NCBI RefSeq assembly: GCF_002917885.1
Contig: NZ_PQNY01000009.1
Coordinates: forward strand, 1-64,000
DNA: 64,000 nucleotides
Direction: 5' to 3'
Source: Flavobacterium croceum DSM 17960
GTDB lineage: Bacteria; Bacteroidota; Bacteroidia; Flavobacteriales; Flavobacteriaceae
The notes under the pieces were generated by a model. It was not told where the DNA came from. It ran no database searches and was given only the letters and a program-made list of their open reading frames with translations. How positions within the stretch are numbered: position 1 is the first letter of the stretch; each line of letters opens with the position of its first letter. Shown piece by piece: positions 52,171 to 61,422 of the stretch. The position numbers and the translations under genes are program-made.

Positions 52171-52758
52171 CTACACCGATAAATTAATTTTATTTTTTTC
52201 TATCGTTTTTCTCAAATTCAACAAAGCATAACGCATTCTGCCCAATGCAGTATTGATGCTAACACCTGTTGCTTCTGCAATTTCATTAAAACTCATATCT
52301 TGATAAATACGCATAACCAGTACTTCGCGTTGGTCGTTTGGTAAATCGCTTACAAGTTTTTGTAAATCAGACTCTATGATGTTTTGAATAAGTTTACTCT
52401 CTACATTATCTGAATCATCTTTAATATAAGCAAATACAGAAAATTCATCATTATCTCTTACCATTGACATTTTATTATTTCTTCTAAAATAGTCTATAAC
52501 CAAGTTGTGTGCAATGCGCATAACCCATGGCAAAAATTTGCCTTCTTCGTTGTAAGAATTACTTTTTAAAGTTTTAATCACTTTAATAAAAGTGTCTTGA
52601 AAAATATCATCTGCAATATCTCTATCGGCTATTTTAGAATAGATAAAATTATAAATTTTTGATTGATGTCTATTAATGAGTAAAGCCAAAGCATTTTCAT
52701 CGCCAGCAATATAATTTTTTACCAATAAAGCGTCTGGGGTTTGATAAGAAGTAGCCAT
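52171..52758 (-). CDS. RNA polymerase sigma factor (ECF-like, region 2 and 4)
   Basis: 195 residues. Region 2: INRHQSKIYNFIYSKIADRD, DIFQDTFIKVIKTL, FLPWVMRIAHNLVIDYFRR. Region 4: LPNDQREVLVMRIYQDMSF, EIAEATGVSINTALGRMRYAL. There is no anti-sigma gene next to it. The closely related gene in Flavobacteriaceae is widely conserved. Promoter box at 52852-52859. Confidence 0.92.
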   Translation of the reverse strand: MATSYQTPDALLVKNYIAGDENALALLINRHQSKIYNFIYSKIADRDIADDIFQDTFIKVIKTLKSNSYNEEGKFLPWVMRIAHNLVIDYFRRNNKMSMVRDNDEFSVFAYIKDDSDNVESKLIQNIIESDLQKLVSDLPNDQREVLVMRIYQDMSFNEIAEATGVSINTALGRMRYALLNLRKTIEKNKINLSV

Positions 52759-52851
52759 AAAATTACTTTTTAAGAAATGAATAAGTCGTTAAATATCTTT
52801 AAAAAGTAAATTTTTATCTTATAGGCTATGCGTTTTTGTTATAATTATTGC

Positions 52852-52859
52852 CAAATATA
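52852..52859 (-). promoter_or_regulatory. -7 box for the sigma factor gene
   Basis: Minus-strand TATATTTG, 93 bases before the ATG, leaving a long leader. Confidence 0.5.
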
Positions 52860-52976
52860 AATTAATAATTTGTTAAAATGCAAATAAAAACTAAAAAATT
52901 AACACATCAAGCACAATATTTTGTAGTAAACCACTTTATTTCTATCATTTCAATTAAATAAGTAATAGATTTCTAT

Positions 52977-53429
52977 TTATCTTCTTGGAGGTTTTGGTGC
53001 GAGCATTTTAGTAGCTTCAAGTATAATAGTGTCAAATTTTTGCTTTTGACTGGCATTACATATAGCGCGTATTTGTTTAAAATGATTGAATGTAGAAAGT
53101 TCTTCTTTTCTTTTTATCTCTAGAATTTTATTGAGTTTATTGGCAATAAGAATAGAATCTGTTTGATTTGCTTTTAACAAGCTAAAATAGTCGTCGTGAG
53201 CTTTTCTATTTTCGATTCTTAATTGTTCTTGCTCGGTTCTATGTATATATATTAAATTTTCCAACTGTTCTTTTTGATGATTATTGAGCATAAGTTCGTG
53301 TTCAAAATAATCTGCTAATTTGTGCTTAGGGTCTTGATTATTACTTCCTAAAAAAACATAATACAACGTAGTTGCATTGATAACTACGAGTACTATTAAT
53401 ACTATTTTGTAAAATTTATTAGCTTCCAT
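52977..53429 (-). CDS. Spy/CpxP-like periplasmic protein
   Basis: 150 residues. N-terminal membrane anchor (about 8-26, KIVLIVLVVINATTLYYVF), then helical and charged: LNNHQKEQLENLIYIHRTE, RKAHDDYFSLLKAN, FNHFKQIRAICNASQKQKFD. This resembles the two LTxxQ-type repeats of Spy/CpxP periplasmic chaperones and metal-stress sensors. It is the third gene of the operon after the sigma factor and the 88-residue membrane protein, with gaps of three bases. Confidence 0.75.
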   Translation of the reverse strand: MEANKFYKIVLIVLVVINATTLYYVFLGSNNQDPKHKLADYFEHELMLNNHQKEQLENLIYIHRTEQEQLRIENRKAHDDYFSLLKANQTDSILIANKLNKILEIKRKEELSTFNHFKQIRAICNASQKQKFDTIILEATKMLAPKPPRR

Positions 53430-53432
53430 AGT

Positions 53433-53699
53433 TTATTGATTGTTTAAATAGTTTTCATAAATACCTTTTACAGCGTCGCTATTTTTTGAATTTTGAATTT
53501 TTTGTATACAAATCAAATTCAATGTAATAAGTATCAAAATTGTGGCTGCCATTTTTAGTATTTCACTTTTGCCAATACTATTTTTTTTTGTGTAGTATAA
53601 CCCATAAAGTGTTTGCCTGTCATTTTGAGTAAACTCAACAGAATTTATAGTATCTGATAGTTTATAAATGCTTTCTATCCAAATTTCTTTATTTTCCAT
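53433..53699 (-). CDS. Putative anti-sigma-like membrane protein (88 residues)
   Basis: 88 residues: a helical cytoplasmic part (about 1-45), a membrane segment (about 49-64, MAATILILITLNLICIQ) and a short outer tail. The order sigma, membrane protein, Spy-like protein is the usual layout of an ECF sigma factor with its membrane-bound regulator. The zinc-binding HxxxCxxC motif of classic anti-sigmas is absent. Start three bases after the sigma stop. Confidence 0.65.
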   Translation of the reverse strand: MENKEIWIESIYKLSDTINSVEFTQNDRQTLYGLYYTKKNSIGKSEILKMAATILILITLNLICIQKIQNSKNSDAVKGIYENYLNNQ

Positions 53700-53702
53700 A
53701 TT

Positions 53703-54281
53703 CTAAGAATTATAATCTTTATAATAATCTGCTAATATTTTTTTTAAATTTTGCTTGGCTCTAAATAGTAAGGCTTCTACAGAAGACAAAGTTGTTTGCA
53801 TAATTTGTGCAACTTCTACATAACTTTGCTGTTCTATTTTGTGCAATAAAAATGCGGTTTTTTGTTGTTCTGGTAATTGATGTATTGCTTTAAATAAAAT
53901 GACTTTTTGTTCTTGATTTTCAATATTTTCGTTAGCTGTAAAAGAACTTTTTATTTGATTTTCTTTCCATTCATAATTAGTAGTACTAATTGATATTGTA
54001 GCGCCATTACGCTTTTTTCTTGTATGATAACGTATATATTCTAAACACTTATTTACTGTAATTCTATAAATCCAAGTGGATAAGCTCGACTTTTTATCAA
54101 ATTTATGAATGTTGGTATATATTGCTATAAACACCTCTTGCATAGCATCTTGCACATCATCTTCATGTTGCAAATAATGATAGCACATATTTTTTACTTT
54201 GACCCCATAGGTATCTACCAACCAAATGTATGCCTTTTGGTCTCCAGAAATAAGTAATGCTATTTGCTCTAGTTCTTTCAC
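53703..54281 (-). CDS. ECF RNA polymerase sigma factor
   Basis: 192 residues. Region 2: NMCYHYLQHEDDVQDAMQEVF, LSTWIYRITVNKCLEYIRY. Region 4: LPEQQKTAFLLHKIEQQSY, EVAQIMQTTLSSVEALLFRAK. It heads a three-gene operon with an anti-sigma-like and a Spy/CpxP-like protein, so it probably reacts to envelope stress or metal stress. Confidence 0.9.
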   Translation of the reverse strand: MKELEQIALLISGDQKAYIWLVDTYGVKVKNMCYHYLQHEDDVQDAMQEVFIAIYTNIHKFDKKSSLSTWIYRITVNKCLEYIRYHTRKKRNGATISISTTNYEWKENQIKSSFTANENIENQEQKVILFKAIHQLPEQQKTAFLLHKIEQQSYVEVAQIMQTTLSSVEALLFRAKQNLKKILADYYKDYNS

Positions 54282-54373
54282 TATATTTATTTAGACGACA
54301 ATGATATAAAAAACTTTTGGTAGAATAATTTTTTGTGCAGCAACAGAAGTAATCAAATACAATTTTAAATGAT

Positions 54374-54381
54374 TAAATTTG
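54374..54381 (+). promoter_or_regulatory. -7 box for uvrA
   Basis: TAAATTTG, 20 bases before the ATG at 54401. This spacing favours 54401 over the TTG at 54392 as start. Confidence 0.65.
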
Positions 54382-54400
54382 CAAAAATTAATTGCAAACC

Positions 54401-57199
54401 ATGATTTCTACAGATATCTCTCAGCTTGATCCAAAGAAAAATATTTTAATAAAAGGAGCTCAAATTCACAATTTAAAAAATTTGGATGTAGCCATACCGA
54501 GAAATCAAATGGTTGTTATTACAGGGCTTTCTGGATCTGGAAAATCATCGTTAGCGTTTGACACTTTGTATGCAGAAGGACAACGTCGCTATGTAGAAAG
54601 TCTATCTAGTTACGCCCGCCAATTTTTGGGCAGGCTCGATAAGCCTAAGGTAGATTATATTAAAGGTATTGCTCCTGCTATTGCTATTGAACAAAAAGTC
54701 AATTCTACCAATGCTCGTTCTACCGTAGGTACTTCTACAGAAATTTACGATTATTTAAAACTTTTGTTTGCTCGTATTGGTAAAACGTATTCTCCTGTAT
54801 CGGGCAAAGAAGTAAAAAAACACACCGTTACTGATGTAGTAAATGCAGTAAAACAATTAGAAGAAAATAGCAAATGGTTATTGCTTGCCCCTATTCATCT
54901 TGAAGAAGGCAGAAAAATAGAAGATAAGTTACAAGTATTGCTTCAACAAGGTTTTGCTCGAATACTTATTGATAATAAAACTGTACGACTTGATGAGTTT
55001 TTATCAGACAAAAATGCGTTGAAAGTTTCTAAAAATTATAACCTTATTGTAGATCGTATTGTTGTAAAAACTGATGAAGAATTTTATAACCGACTTGCTG
55101 ATGCGGTTCAAACTGCATTCTACGAGGGCAAAGGAATGTGTTATTTACAATCTGTAGACACACAAGAGCGTATCGATTTTAATACCAATTTCACGTTAGA
55201 TGGACTGTCTTTTTTAGAGCCAAACATTCATTTATTTAGTTTTAATAATCCTTATGGTGCTTGTCCTACTTGCGATGGCTACGGAAATATAATAGGTATA
55301 GATGAAGATTTGGTAATACCCAATACGGCACTATCTATTTATGATAATGCGGTATTTCCTTGGCGAGGCGATAGCATGAGTTGGTATCGTGATCAATTGG
55401 TTAATAATGCCTACAAATTTGATTTTCCTATTCATAAACCTTATTTTGAACTTACCGAAAGTCAAAAAAGCCTTATTTGGAAAGGTAACAAATATTTTGT
55501 TGGGCTTGATGACTTTTTTAAAGAGCTTGAAGAAAAAAACTATAAAATTCAAAATAGAGTATTGTTATCGCGCTACAGAGGCAAAACCAAATGTCCAACT
55601 TGTAGAGGTACTCGATTACGAAACGAAACAAATAATATTAAAATAGGTGGCAAAACGATTACAGATTTGGTGATAATGCCTATTAAAAATCTTATCTCTT
55701 TTTTCAAAGAATTAAAATTATCAGATTACGATTTTAATGTTTCAAAACGTTTACTATTAGAAATAAATAATAGATTACTTTTTTTACAAAATGTAGGTTT
55801 AGAATACCTTACATTAAATCGAAACTCGGCTAGTTTATCTGGAGGAGAATCCCAACGAATAAATTTGGCTACATCGTTGGGTAGTAGTTTGGTAGGTTCC
55901 ATGTATATACTAGATGAGCCCAGTATTGGTCTTCATCCAAAAGATACAGAAAAACTTATTCAAGTATTAAAAGACCTTAAACAATTAGGAAATACCGTTA
56001 TAGTAGTTGAGCATGATGAAGATATTATGAAAGCTGCAGATATGATTATAGATATTGGTCCTGAGGCAGGCTCATTGGGTGGTGAATTGGTTGCACAAGG
56101 AACTTTTAGTGAATTGTTAAAGTCTAACTCTTTGACGGCTAAATACCTTAATGGAACAAGTGAAATTTCAGTACCTACGAAAAGAAGAGTATCAAAAAAT
56201 AGCATCAAAATTATTGGCGCACGTGAAAACAATTTAAAGAATATTGATGTTACTTTTCCGTTAGAATCTCTAACCGTAATTACAGGTGTTTCGGGTAGTG
56301 GAAAAAGTACTTTGGTAAAAAAAATACTCTACCCTGCTCTACAAAAAAAACTAACAGGTATAGGAGAAAAAGCAGGTCAATTTACAGCGTTAGAAGGAAG
56401 TTTTTCACACATTCAGCATGTAGAATATGTAGACCAAAATCCTATAGGTAAAAGTTCTCGCTCAAATCCTGTAACTTATATTAAAGCTTATGATGATATT
56501 CGGGATTTATTTTCAAAACAAAAATTATCAAAAATAAGAGGCTACCAACCCAAACATTTTTCGTTTAATGTAGATGGAGGTCGTTGTGAAACTTGTAAGG
56601 GCGATGGTGTAATTAATGTAGAAATGGTTTTTATGGCCGATGTTGAATTGCCTTGCGAAACCTGTGGAGGAAAACGCTTTAAAAAAGAAATTCTCGAAGT
56701 ACTTTTTGAAGGAAAAAGTATTGATGATATTTTAAAAATGACAATTGAAGAAGCATTAGCATTTTTTGAAAAACATAAACAAACAAAAATTATCCAGAAA
56801 CTTCAGCCTTTGCATGACGTTGGCTTGAGCTATGTTCAATTAGGGCAGTCATCTTCTACATTATCTGGTGGTGAAGCACAACGAATTAAATTGGCTTCGT
56901 TTTTGGTAAAAGGAACAACCAAAGATAAAACACTCTTTATTTTTGATGAGCCTACTACAGGTTTGCATTTTCATGATATTAATAAATTATTAAAATCTTT
57001 TGATGCTCTTATAGACAAAGGACATTCTATTATAGTTATTGAGCACAATTTAGATTTAATAAAATGTGCCGACTACATTATTGATTTAGGCCCAGAAGGT
57101 GGAGAAAACGGAGGTTGTTTGTTGGCAAGCGGTACCCCAGAACAAATTGTAAAGAACAAAAAATCTATAATTGCGCCTTATTTAAAAGAAAAGTTGTAA
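54401..57199 (+). CDS. uvrA: Excinuclease ABC subunit A
   Basis: 932 residues from the ATG at 54401. Two ABC modules: Walker A GLSGSGKSSL and GVSGSGKSTL, signatures LSGGESQRINLA and LSGGEAQRIKLA, Walker B ILDEPSIGLHP and IFDEPTTGLHF. Zinc modules CPTCDGYG, CPTCRGTR and CETCKGDG, CETCGGKR are complete. It detects DNA damage with UvrB. No LexA-type box was seen upstream. Confidence 0.97.
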   Translation: MISTDISQLDPKKNILIKGAQIHNLKNLDVAIPRNQMVVITGLSGSGKSSLAFDTLYAEGQRRYVESLSSYARQFLGRLDKPKVDYIKGIAPAIAIEQKVNSTNARSTVGTSTEIYDYLKLLFARIGKTYSPVSGKEVKKHTVTDVVNAVKQLEENSKWLLLAPIHLEEGRKIEDKLQVLLQQGFARILIDNKTVRLDEFLSDKNALKVSKNYNLIVDRIVVKTDEEFYNRLADAVQTAFYEGKGMCYLQSVDTQERIDFNTNFTLDGLSFLEPNIHLFSFNNPYGACPTCDGYGNIIGIDEDLVIPNTALSIYDNAVFPWRGDSMSWYRDQLVNNAYKFDFPIHKPYFELTESQKSLIWKGNKYFVGLDDFFKELEEKNYKIQNRVLLSRYRGKTKCPTCRGTRLRNETNNIKIGGKTITDLVIMPIKNLISFFKELKLSDYDFNVSKRLLLEINNRLLFLQNVGLEYLTLNRNSASLSGGESQRINLATSLGSSLVGSMYILDEPSIGLHPKDTEKLIQVLKDLKQLGNTVIVVEHDEDIMKAADMIIDIGPEAGSLGGELVAQGTFSELLKSNSLTAKYLNGTSEISVPTKRRVSKNSIKIIGARENNLKNIDVTFPLESLTVITGVSGSGKSTLVKKILYPALQKKLTGIGEKAGQFTALEGSFSHIQHVEYVDQNPIGKSSRSNPVTYIKAYDDIRDLFSKQKLSKIRGYQPKHFSFNVDGGRCETCKGDGVINVEMVFMADVELPCETCGGKRFKKEILEVLFEGKSIDDILKMTIEEALAFFEKHKQTKIIQKLQPLHDVGLSYVQLGQSSSTLSGGEAQRIKLASFLVKGTTKDKTLFIFDEPTTGLHFHDINKLLKSFDALIDKGHSIIVIEHNLDLIKCADYIIDLGPEGGENGGCLLASGTPEQIVKNKKSIIAPYLKEKL

Positions 57200-57205
57200 G
57201 CGTTT

Positions 57206-59119
57206 TTAAGTTGATTTTGCTAATTTACTATTCTTGTATCCAAAGTTAAAATAAATAATTAAGCCAATAAGTAACCAAGCAAAAAAGTAAATCCAGTTCC
57301 AAATAGTAAGTTGTGCCATCATATACAAACAACTTATCAATCCTAATAACGGTATTAATGATAAGTTTTGTTTCCAAGACCAAATTACTAATCCAATTAG
57401 TGAGATAAGAAAAATCCACATAGGAATTTTATGTTTAAACAATGCAAATCCAGATTCAAAAATTTTATTTTCGTCTAAAGGAGCTTTTGTAATTACACTT
57501 TCGTAAGTTTCATTATCTACCAATTTACTCAAAAGCATTTCCATATCATCAAGCGTATTTTTTTCTTGAGGAACCAAATAACTATGTAGCGCTTTAATTT
57601 CGCTTTCATTCAAATTATTGATTATTTCAGATGGTGTTCGCACTTGTTTCTCATTGCTAATAAAGGCGTAAGTTTCTTTTTTAAAATAAGTAAAAGAAAC
57701 CAAAACCCCTACTAACAAAGCAACGGGCAATATATATTTTGAGTTTATGTAAGGAGTTTTAAATTTACCTCTAGGAATATTGGGTTTATTTTGCAAAACC
57801 AAAACGCCAGCACATACCAATACAAAAGCAAAAAGTGTACCTATACTACACAAGTCTGTTACCATAGTAAGGTTTAAAAACAATGCCGGTACTGCCACTA
57901 CAAACCCTGTTACAATCGTAGCATAAGAAGGCGTTTTGTACTTTGGATGTACTCTAGCATAGCGTTTGGGCAATAATCCATCTCTACTCATACTCATCCA
58001 AATACGAGGTTGTCCCATTTGAAAAACAAGTAACACACTTGCCATAGCTACAACAGCACTTACAGCTATAATTCCAGACATCCATTTTAAGTTTAATTTA
58101 TCAAATACAAAAGCTAATGGATCGCCCACATTCAAATCTGAATATTTTACCATACCTGTTAGTACCAAAGCAATAATAACATACAAAACAGTACAAATTA
58201 TTATTGCCCACATCATACCTTTGGGTAAATCACGTTGTGGGTTTTTACATTCTTCGGCTGTGGTTGAAATAGCGTCAAAACCAATATAAGCAAAGAAAAC
58301 TGCTGATACTCCTTTTAATATACCACCTACTCCATTTGGGGCAAATGGGTGCCAGTTATCAACATCAACATAAAAAATCCCCACGGCTATAACCAGTAAT
58401 ATAATACAAAGCTTTACAACAACCATTAGATTACTTGCATTTCGAGATTCTTTCATGCCTCTATAGACCAAATAAGTAATAATAATAATGATTAACAAAG
58501 CTGGTAAATCGGCTACAAAATGAAACGCACCCATTTGAGGCGAAGTTGTCCATGCAGTATATGCAAATTGTAAACTTTCGGGTAAATTGGCAAAGGTTTT
58601 ACCGCTATTCATAAGTGCTGTAGCTTCTTTAAAGCCGTTTGAAGCGGTTAAATAATCCATTTGAACCCATTGTGGTAAATGAATACCACCGCTTTCTAGC
58701 AATCCTGTAAAATAATCGCTCCAAGAAATCGCTACCGTAATATTTCCGATGGCATATTCCATAATTAATGCCCAACCAATAATCCAAGCTATAATTTCGC
58801 CAAAAGCAACGTATGAATACGTATAGGCACTACCCGAAACAGGAACCATAGATGCAAATTCTGCATAAGCAAATGCCGCAAAACTACATGCAATAGCTGT
58901 AAAAATAAACAAGAAAATAACCGCAGGCCCGCCATCGGCACTTGCCTTACCTATAGTACTAAAAATTCCTGCGCCAATAATAGCAGCAATTCCAAAGGCT
59001 GTTAAATCTTTGGATGTAAGATGTTTTCCTAGAGCTTGATGCCCGTCGGAATCATTTTTAGAAACTTGATTTAATATATCCTGAACAGTCTTTTTTCTAA
59101 ATAGGTTGGAAAAATTCAT
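57206..59119 (-). CDS. APC-superfamily amino-acid permease
   Basis: 637 residues with 14 or so hydrophobic segments. GIAAIIGAGIFSTIGKA is the substrate-binding first helix, with FFAYIGFDAISTTAEECKNP in the middle. It resembles cationic amino acid transporters (CAT/YfnA). A polar insert of about 75 residues (about 478-555) lies between two helices near the C-terminus, with Glu- and Asn-rich helices. The substrate is not known. Terminates against uvrA; own TATATTTG box upstream. Confidence 0.9.
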   Translation of the reverse strand: MNFSNLFRKKTVQDILNQVSKNDSDGHQALGKHLTSKDLTAFGIAAIIGAGIFSTIGKASADGGPAVIFLFIFTAIACSFAAFAYAEFASMVPVSGSAYTYSYVAFGEIIAWIIGWALIMEYAIGNITVAISWSDYFTGLLESGGIHLPQWVQMDYLTASNGFKEATALMNSGKTFANLPESLQFAYTAWTTSPQMGAFHFVADLPALLIIIIITYLVYRGMKESRNASNLMVVVKLCIILLVIAVGIFYVDVDNWHPFAPNGVGGILKGVSAVFFAYIGFDAISTTAEECKNPQRDLPKGMMWAIIICTVLYVIIALVLTGMVKYSDLNVGDPLAFVFDKLNLKWMSGIIAVSAVVAMASVLLVFQMGQPRIWMSMSRDGLLPKRYARVHPKYKTPSYATIVTGFVVAVPALFLNLTMVTDLCSIGTLFAFVLVCAGVLVLQNKPNIPRGKFKTPYINSKYILPVALLVGVLVSFTYFKKETYAFISNEKQVRTPSEIINNLNESEIKALHSYLVPQEKNTLDDMEMLLSKLVDNETYESVITKAPLDENKIFESGFALFKHKIPMWIFLISLIGLVIWSWKQNLSLIPLLGLISCLYMMAQLTIWNWIYFFAWLLIGLIIYFNFGYKNSKLAKST

Positions 59120-59143
59120 TGAATTTTAATTTTACTTCAAAAA

Positions 59144-59151
59144 CAAATATA
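59144..59151 (-). promoter_or_regulatory. -7 box for the permease gene
   Basis: Minus-strand TATATTTG, 24 bases before the ATG. Confidence 0.6.
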
Positions 59152-59257
59152 GTGTTTGTTTTTTATAAATTTTGAAAGTTTTATTTTTAATAAGCATAAT
59201 CTATACTAAAATAAATTTATATAATTAAAAATAATAGCTAAAACACCAATTCTGCGC

Positions 59258-59265
59258 TACCTTTG
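59258..59265 (+). promoter_or_regulatory. -7 box for the peroxiredoxin operon
   Basis: TACCTTTG, 33 bases before the ATG at 59299. Confidence 0.65.
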
Positions 59266-59298
59266 TAGTATTAAAAATAATAACTTAAACTAATAAAT

Positions 59299-59934
59299 AT
59301 GGCTTTAGTAGGAAAAAAATTCCCAAACATTACTGTTGATGCAATCTCTTTTATGGGAGATAATTTAAGAATTAATGTGCTTGAAGAAGCAACAAAAAAC
59401 AACAAAAAAGTATTATTGTTTTGGTATCCAAAAGATTTTACGTTTGTATGCCCAACAGAATTGCATGCTTTTCAAGCTGCATTACAAGAATTTGAATCAA
59501 GAAACACTATGGTTATTGGTGCTTCTTGCGACACAAACGAAGTACACTTTGCATGGTTAAACACTCCAAAAAATGCAGGAGGAATAGAAGGTGTTACCTA
59601 TCCAATTTTGGCAGATACAACTCGTAATTTGTCGGCTGCATTGGATATTCTAGACTCAGAATGGGTTTATGACGAGGCTATGAATGATGAAATTTTAGAA
59701 GGATCTAATGTAACATTTAGAGCAACTTATCTAATTGATGAAACTGGAAAAATATTCCACGAAAGCGTAAATGATATGCCTCTTGGTAGAAATGTACAAG
59801 AATATTTACGTTTGATTGATGCGTACACACACGTACAAACAAACGGTGAAGTTTGTCCGGCAAACTGGGAAAAAGGTAAAGATGCTATGAATGCTGATAG
59901 AAATAGTACAGCTTCTTACTTAGCTTCGCACTAA
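59299..59934 (+). CDS. Typical 2-Cys peroxiredoxin (AhpC/Prx1 type)
   Basis: 211 residues. Peroxidatic Cys in DFTFVCPTELHAF (about 51). Resolving Cys in GEVCPANWEKGKDAM (about 170). C-terminal helix tail ends TASYLASH. It reduces peroxides, most likely using the thioredoxin-like protein encoded next. First gene of a set with a thioredoxin and a DUF6952 protein. Confidence 0.95.
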   Translation: MALVGKKFPNITVDAISFMGDNLRINVLEEATKNNKKVLLFWYPKDFTFVCPTELHAFQAALQEFESRNTMVIGASCDTNEVHFAWLNTPKNAGGIEGVTYPILADTTRNLSAALDILDSEWVYDEAMNDEILEGSNVTFRATYLIDETGKIFHESVNDMPLGRNVQEYLRLIDAYTHVQTNGEVCPANWEKGKDAMNADRNSTASYLASH

Positions 59935-59966
59935 TTCGATTCAAAAATTAATTATTATAACAAAAA

Positions 59967-60058
59967 TCAACTTCAATATCATTAATTAAAACACAAAAAG
60001 GTTTGTTTTATTTTTCAAATTTTTGCGTTGAAAATTTGAATTTTGAAATTGAAGTTGA
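59967..60058 (+). other. Long inverted repeat between peroxiredoxin and thioredoxin genes
   Basis: Outer arms CAACTTCAAT (59969-59978) and ATTGAAGTTG (60048-60057) enclose a further pair TTCAAATTTT and AAAATTTGAA. It could form one long AT-rich hairpin in the transcript and act as an attenuator or RNA-stability element that sets different levels for the two genes. Positions are approximate to a base or two. Confidence 0.5.
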
Positions 60059-60077
60059 ATTTTGAAATTTTAAAACT

Positions 60078-60386
60078 ATGTTTACAGAAATAGAAAAAGA
60101 CAATCTAGCAGAAATAGTGGCTCAAAACGAAGTTGTAGTAGTTCAATATGCTGCTTCATGGTGTGGTAATTGTCGTATTATGAAACCTAAATTTAAAGTT
60201 TTGGCAGCTCAACACGAAAATATTCCTTTTCTAATAGTTGATGCAGAACAGTTTCCAGAATCTAGAAAATTAGCCAAAGTAGACAATTTACCTACTTTTG
60301 CTACTTTTAAAAACGGAGTGTTGGTAAACCAAGCACAAACCAACAAAGCTGAAGTACTAACCGAATTGGTTAATGAAGTAGTTTAA
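60078..60386 (+). CDS. Thioredoxin family protein
   Basis: 102 residues of the thioredoxin fold. Active site ASWCGNCRIMKP has CGNC in place of CGPC. cis-Pro in DNLPTFATF. The Asn in the active site should make its redox potential differ from that of classical thioredoxin. Likely reductant for the peroxiredoxin encoded upstream. Confidence 0.93.
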   Translation: MFTEIEKDNLAEIVAQNEVVVVQYAASWCGNCRIMKPKFKVLAAQHENIPFLIVDAEQFPESRKLAKVDNLPTFATFKNGVLVNQAQTNKAEVLTELVNEVV

Positions 60387-60457
60387 ACACGCTGTATTTT
60401 AAGTATAAAGTTTATTTAAATACAAGAAAAAACTTATACTTTTATAAAAAATAAATT

Positions 60458-60715
60458 ATGAAACTACCCGTAATAAAACACCTTCAGCAATTTATAGAAA
60501 ATAATGATGCTGACTATTTGATAGAAACAATCGAGGTGCTGGAAAATCTTACTGAACTAGAATCGCTTAAAGAAGAAGAGTTAGACGTTATTGGAGAGCT
60601 TATTTCTAATATGTACGGCGCATTAGAAGTACACAAAATGATTAAGGAAGGTAAAGACAAAAAAACCGCTCTCAACGATTTTATGAAGCGTGTATTAGGT
60701 TCTATTGATAAATAA
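60458..60715 (+). CDS. DUF6952 family protein
   Basis: 85 residues, acidic, all helical: LPVIKHLQQFIENNDADYL, LTELESLKEEELDVIGELI, MYGALEVHKMIKEG. I recall this short family as a constant third partner of the Prx/Trx pair in Flavobacteriia. No cysteine is present, so it is no redox enzyme itself. Function unknown. Confidence 0.8.
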   Translation: MKLPVIKHLQQFIENNDADYLIETIEVLENLTELESLKEEELDVIGELISNMYGALEVHKMIKEGKDKKTALNDFMKRVLGSIDK

Positions 60716-60721
60716 ATTTTA

Positions 60722-60757
60722 AAATAAATTGAGATTTTCAGTCTCAATTTATTTTTA
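60722..60757 (+). terminator. Terminator after the peroxiredoxin operon
   Basis: Stem of about 13 base pairs, AAATAAATTGAGA (60722-60734) with TCTCAATTTATTT (60742-60754), followed by T. Confidence 0.85.
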
Positions 60758-60849
60758 TTGTAAAGTCTTATAGGTTGTCTATTAGGTACTTTACAACACT
60801 TCTCTTTTTATTTTCATATATCCAACATCAATATAATATTTTCAAAAAC

Positions 60850-61422
60850 ATGGATTTAGTATTTGCTTCGAACAATCAGAATAAAATTATTGAAATACAA
60901 AATTTAGTGCCTAAAAATTTTAAAATACTAAGTTTATCAGATATAGGTTGTTATGAAGATATTCCAGAAACTGGTTCTACAATAGAAGAAAATGCTTACC
61001 TAAAAGCAATTTACATAGCTAAAAAATATAATTTAAATTGTTTTGCAGACGATTCTGGGCTAGAAATAGAAGCGCTACATGGTGAACCCGGAGTATTTTC
61101 GGCTCGCTATGCTGGTATTCCAAAAAATGACCAAAATAACATAGATAAAGTTTTACAAAAATTGGAAAATATTCCCAATAGAAGTGCTAATTTTAAAACC
61201 GTTATTTGTTTAAATATTGATAATCAAATGCATTATTTTGAAGGAAAAGTATTTGGTACTATTATTTCTGAAATGCGTGGTACTAATGGCTTTGGTTACG
61301 ATCCAATATTTGTACCAGATAATTACAACAAAACGTTTGCAGAAATGTCATTAGAAGAAAAATCAAAAATAAGTCATCGAGCTATAGCAGTACAAAAACT
61401 TACGACTTTTTTACAAAAATAG
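60850..61422 (+). CDS. rdgB: XTP/dITP diphosphatase
   Basis: 190 residues from the ATG at 60850 (the longer frame starts in non-coding sequence). FASNNQNKIIEI at the start, ADDSGLEIEAL, GVFSARYAG, GTNGFGYDPIF and SHRAIAVQKL. It removes non-canonical purine nucleotides from the pool. The last 23 bases overlap the converging channel gene. Confidence 0.95.
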   Translation: MDLVFASNNQNKIIEIQNLVPKNFKILSLSDIGCYEDIPETGSTIEENAYLKAIYIAKKYNLNCFADDSGLEIEALHGEPGVFSARYAGIPKNDQNNIDKVLQKLENIPNRSANFKTVICLNIDNQMHYFEGKVFGTIISEMRGTNGFGYDPIFVPDNYNKTFAEMSLEEKSKISHRAIAVQKLTTFLQK

